A stretch of DNA of 64,000 nucleotides from positions 1,351,965 to 1,415,964 of the forward strand of contig BPGH01000001.1 of the NCBI GenBank assembly GCA_026002935.1, in the 5' to 3' direction. The notes under the pieces are model-generated. The model was given only the letters and a program-made list of their open reading frames with translations. It did not search any database and was not told where the DNA came from. How positions within the stretch are numbered: position 1 is the stretch's first letter; every line of letters begins with the position of its first letter. This document shows, in pieces, positions 62,923 through 64,000 of this stretch. Source of the DNA: Acidimicrobiia bacterium. Its GTDB lineage: Bacteria; Actinomycetota; Acidimicrobiia; IMCC26256; PALSA-610. A program made the position numbers and the translations under genes.

Positions 62923-64000
62923 TCACGGGCTGGCGCGGCTGCCGCTGCGGTTGATCGCCGCCGGGTCGGTGCCGAGATACGACGCGACGACGAGCGGGTC
63001 GTCGCGCACCTCGGCGGGGGGGCCGGCGGCGATGACCCGCCCCGCCTCGAGGCAGTAGACGCGGTCGCTGATCCCGAGCACGAGTGGCATGTCGTGCTCG
63101 ATCACGAGCAGGCCCGCGTCGAGCTCCTCGCGGACGCGCAGGATCAGCGGCCCGAACGCCTCCGTCTCGCGCTGCGCGACGCCGGCGGTCGGTTCGTCGA
63201 GGCACAGGACGCGGGCGCCCGAGGCCATGAGGCACGCCAGCTCGACGACGCGCCGGGTGCCGGTCGACAGCTCGTCGACGAACCGGTCGGCGAAGCGGCC
63301 GAGACCGAGGAACGCGATGATCTCGTCGGCCTCGGGGCGCACGCGCCGCTCCCACGGCCGCGCCCCGCGCACGGCGAGCGCGACGGTCTGGCGGACCGTC
63401 AGGTCGGCGAACAACTCCGCGCCCTGCCACGACCGGCCGAGCCCGAGCCGGGCGCGGCGCGCCGGCGGCAAGCGGCCGACGCCGCGCCCGAGGATCTCGA
63501 TCTCGCCGCGCGCGGGGACGAACCCGCAGATCGCGTTCATCAGGGTCGTCTTCCCGGCGCCGTTCGCGCCGATCAGGCCGACCACCTCCGACCGCCCGAC
63601 GACGAGGTCGACGCCGTCGAGCGCGACGCGTCCGCCGAACCGCACGGTGACGCCGGTGGTGCGAATCGCGGCCGTGACGGTGGCGGGGACGGGCTCGCGG
63701 CGCAGCGCGACCGGCGCCGGCACGGCGGAGGGAGCTGCGGTCGGCTCGCCGGCCGCGGGCATGCGGGCCGCGACGGCGGCGACGAGCGCGTCGCGCGCGG
63801 AGTACCAGACCTGGACCAGCCCGCCCGGGAAGTACAGCAGCAGGATCAGCAGGCCGGCGCCGCTCGTGAGCAGGCCGACCTCGACGCTGTCGTCGAACAG
63901 CACCGGGAGACCCACCACCCACGCGGCACCGGCGACGGCGCCGGCCACCGACGAGAGCCCGCCGATCACGACGATCGAGATGACGCGCAGCGACTCGGCG
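62923..64000 (-). CDS. branched-chain amino-acid-type ABC transporter, LivM-LivG fusion, 5' end cut by window
   Basis: The visible part holds the end of a LivM-like permease (VVIGGLSSVAGAVAGAAWVVGLPVLFDD, GLLILLLYFPGGLVQVWYSARDALV), a Pro/Ala linker and a complete LivG-like ATPase. The ATPase has Walker A GANGAGKTT, signature ELSTGTRRVVELA, Walker B RVLCLDEPTAG and the H-loop LLVIEHDMPLV. Fusions of permease and ATPase occur in actinobacterial HAAT transporters. The frame is open to the right edge. A binding protein and LivH/LivF partners are expected upstream, outside the window. Confidence 0.88.
   Translation of the reverse strand, partial: AESLRVISIVVIGGLSSVAGAVAGAAWVVGLPVLFDDSVEVGLLTSGAGLLILLLYFPGGLVQVWYSARDALVAAVAARMPAAGEPTAAPSAVPAPVALRREPVPATVTAAIRTTGVTVRFGGRVALDGVDLVVGRSEVVGLIGANGAGKTTLMNAICGFVPARGEIEILGRGVGRLPPARRARLGLGRSWQGAELFADLTVRQTVALAVRGARPWERRVRPEADEIIAFLGLGRFADRFVDELSTGTRRVVELACLMASGARVLCLDEPTAGVAQRETEAFGPLILRVREELDAGLLVIEHDMPLVLGISDRVYCLEAGRVIAAGPPAEVRDDPLVVASYLGTDPAAINRSGSRASP

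Overview
The window is a very GC-rich (roughly 72-75%) chromosomal segment with densely packed genes, many GTG starts and many GTGA or ATGA stop/start overlaps. F420 biosynthesis genes (cofD, cofE, a nitroreductase), F420-type luciferase-like oxidoreductases, LytR-CpsA-Psr proteins, a wbbL-like transferase, FtsEX with a LytM partner and a secreted subtilase with GYW..ADGGVF..FGDA repeats all point to an actinobacterium. Class Acidimicrobiia is my best guess. I saw no tRNA, rRNA, CRISPR array, IS element or phage gene.

Layout. 1-860: end-truncated aminodeoxychorismate synthase on the minus strand. 962-11862: an acyl-CoA dehydrogenase, then a cell-envelope block (two LCP ligases, UDP-glucose dehydrogenase, UDP-glucuronate decarboxylase, two GT2 transferases, a His-rich membrane protein, a sugar nucleotidyltransferase, an epimerase). 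11879-14154: the minus-strand F420 operon cofD-cofE-nitroreductase. 14228-19729: a helical protein, divergent from a coupled operon of giant glycosyltransferase, DUF5719-like secreted protein and thioredoxin-fold protein. 19757-23082: ftsH, a CPBP protease and a 58-residue zinc-ribbon protein. 23171-33259: a large membrane protein, phosphomannomutase, Trm112-like protein, phosphosugar isomerase, nitrilase, adenosylhomocysteinase, an SDR and mtnA (activated-sugar supply and SAM by-product recycling). 33270-42324: comF, hpf, an atypical response regulator, secA, prfB, ftsE, ftsX and a LytM hydrolase. 42362-47568: acyl-CoA and oxidoreductase genes, pyridoxamine-phosphate oxidase, lysoplasmalogenase. 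47628-54508: a repeat-built surface protein, an HDOD protein and the secreted subtilase. 54545-64000: leucine-type dehydrogenase, small membrane proteins, two SDRs, a P450 facing an acetoacetate-decarboxylase-family gene, TetR, an LLM oxidoreductase and a truncated branched-chain ABC transporter fusion.

Gene content and order around cofD/cofE, the nucleotidyltransferase, wbbL-like and LCP genes, phosphomannomutase, phosphosugar isomerase and sahH recall the mycobacterial fbiA-fbiB/manB/wbbL and pmmA/manA/sahH neighbourhood, although genes have been rearranged.

Two window-wide patterns matter to any user. First, many conserved genes (secA, prfB, ftsE, ftsH, cofD, cofE, the nucleotidyltransferase, lysoplasmalogenase and others) are broken by 1-2 base indels, mostly extra G or C. 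These look like sequencing or assembly errors, because the products are essential and the reading frame resumes at once with full conservation. I annotate each as one gene. Second, at least eleven genes have a TANNNT -10 box 6-8 bases before their start codon, which implies widespread leaderless transcription and helps fix the starts.
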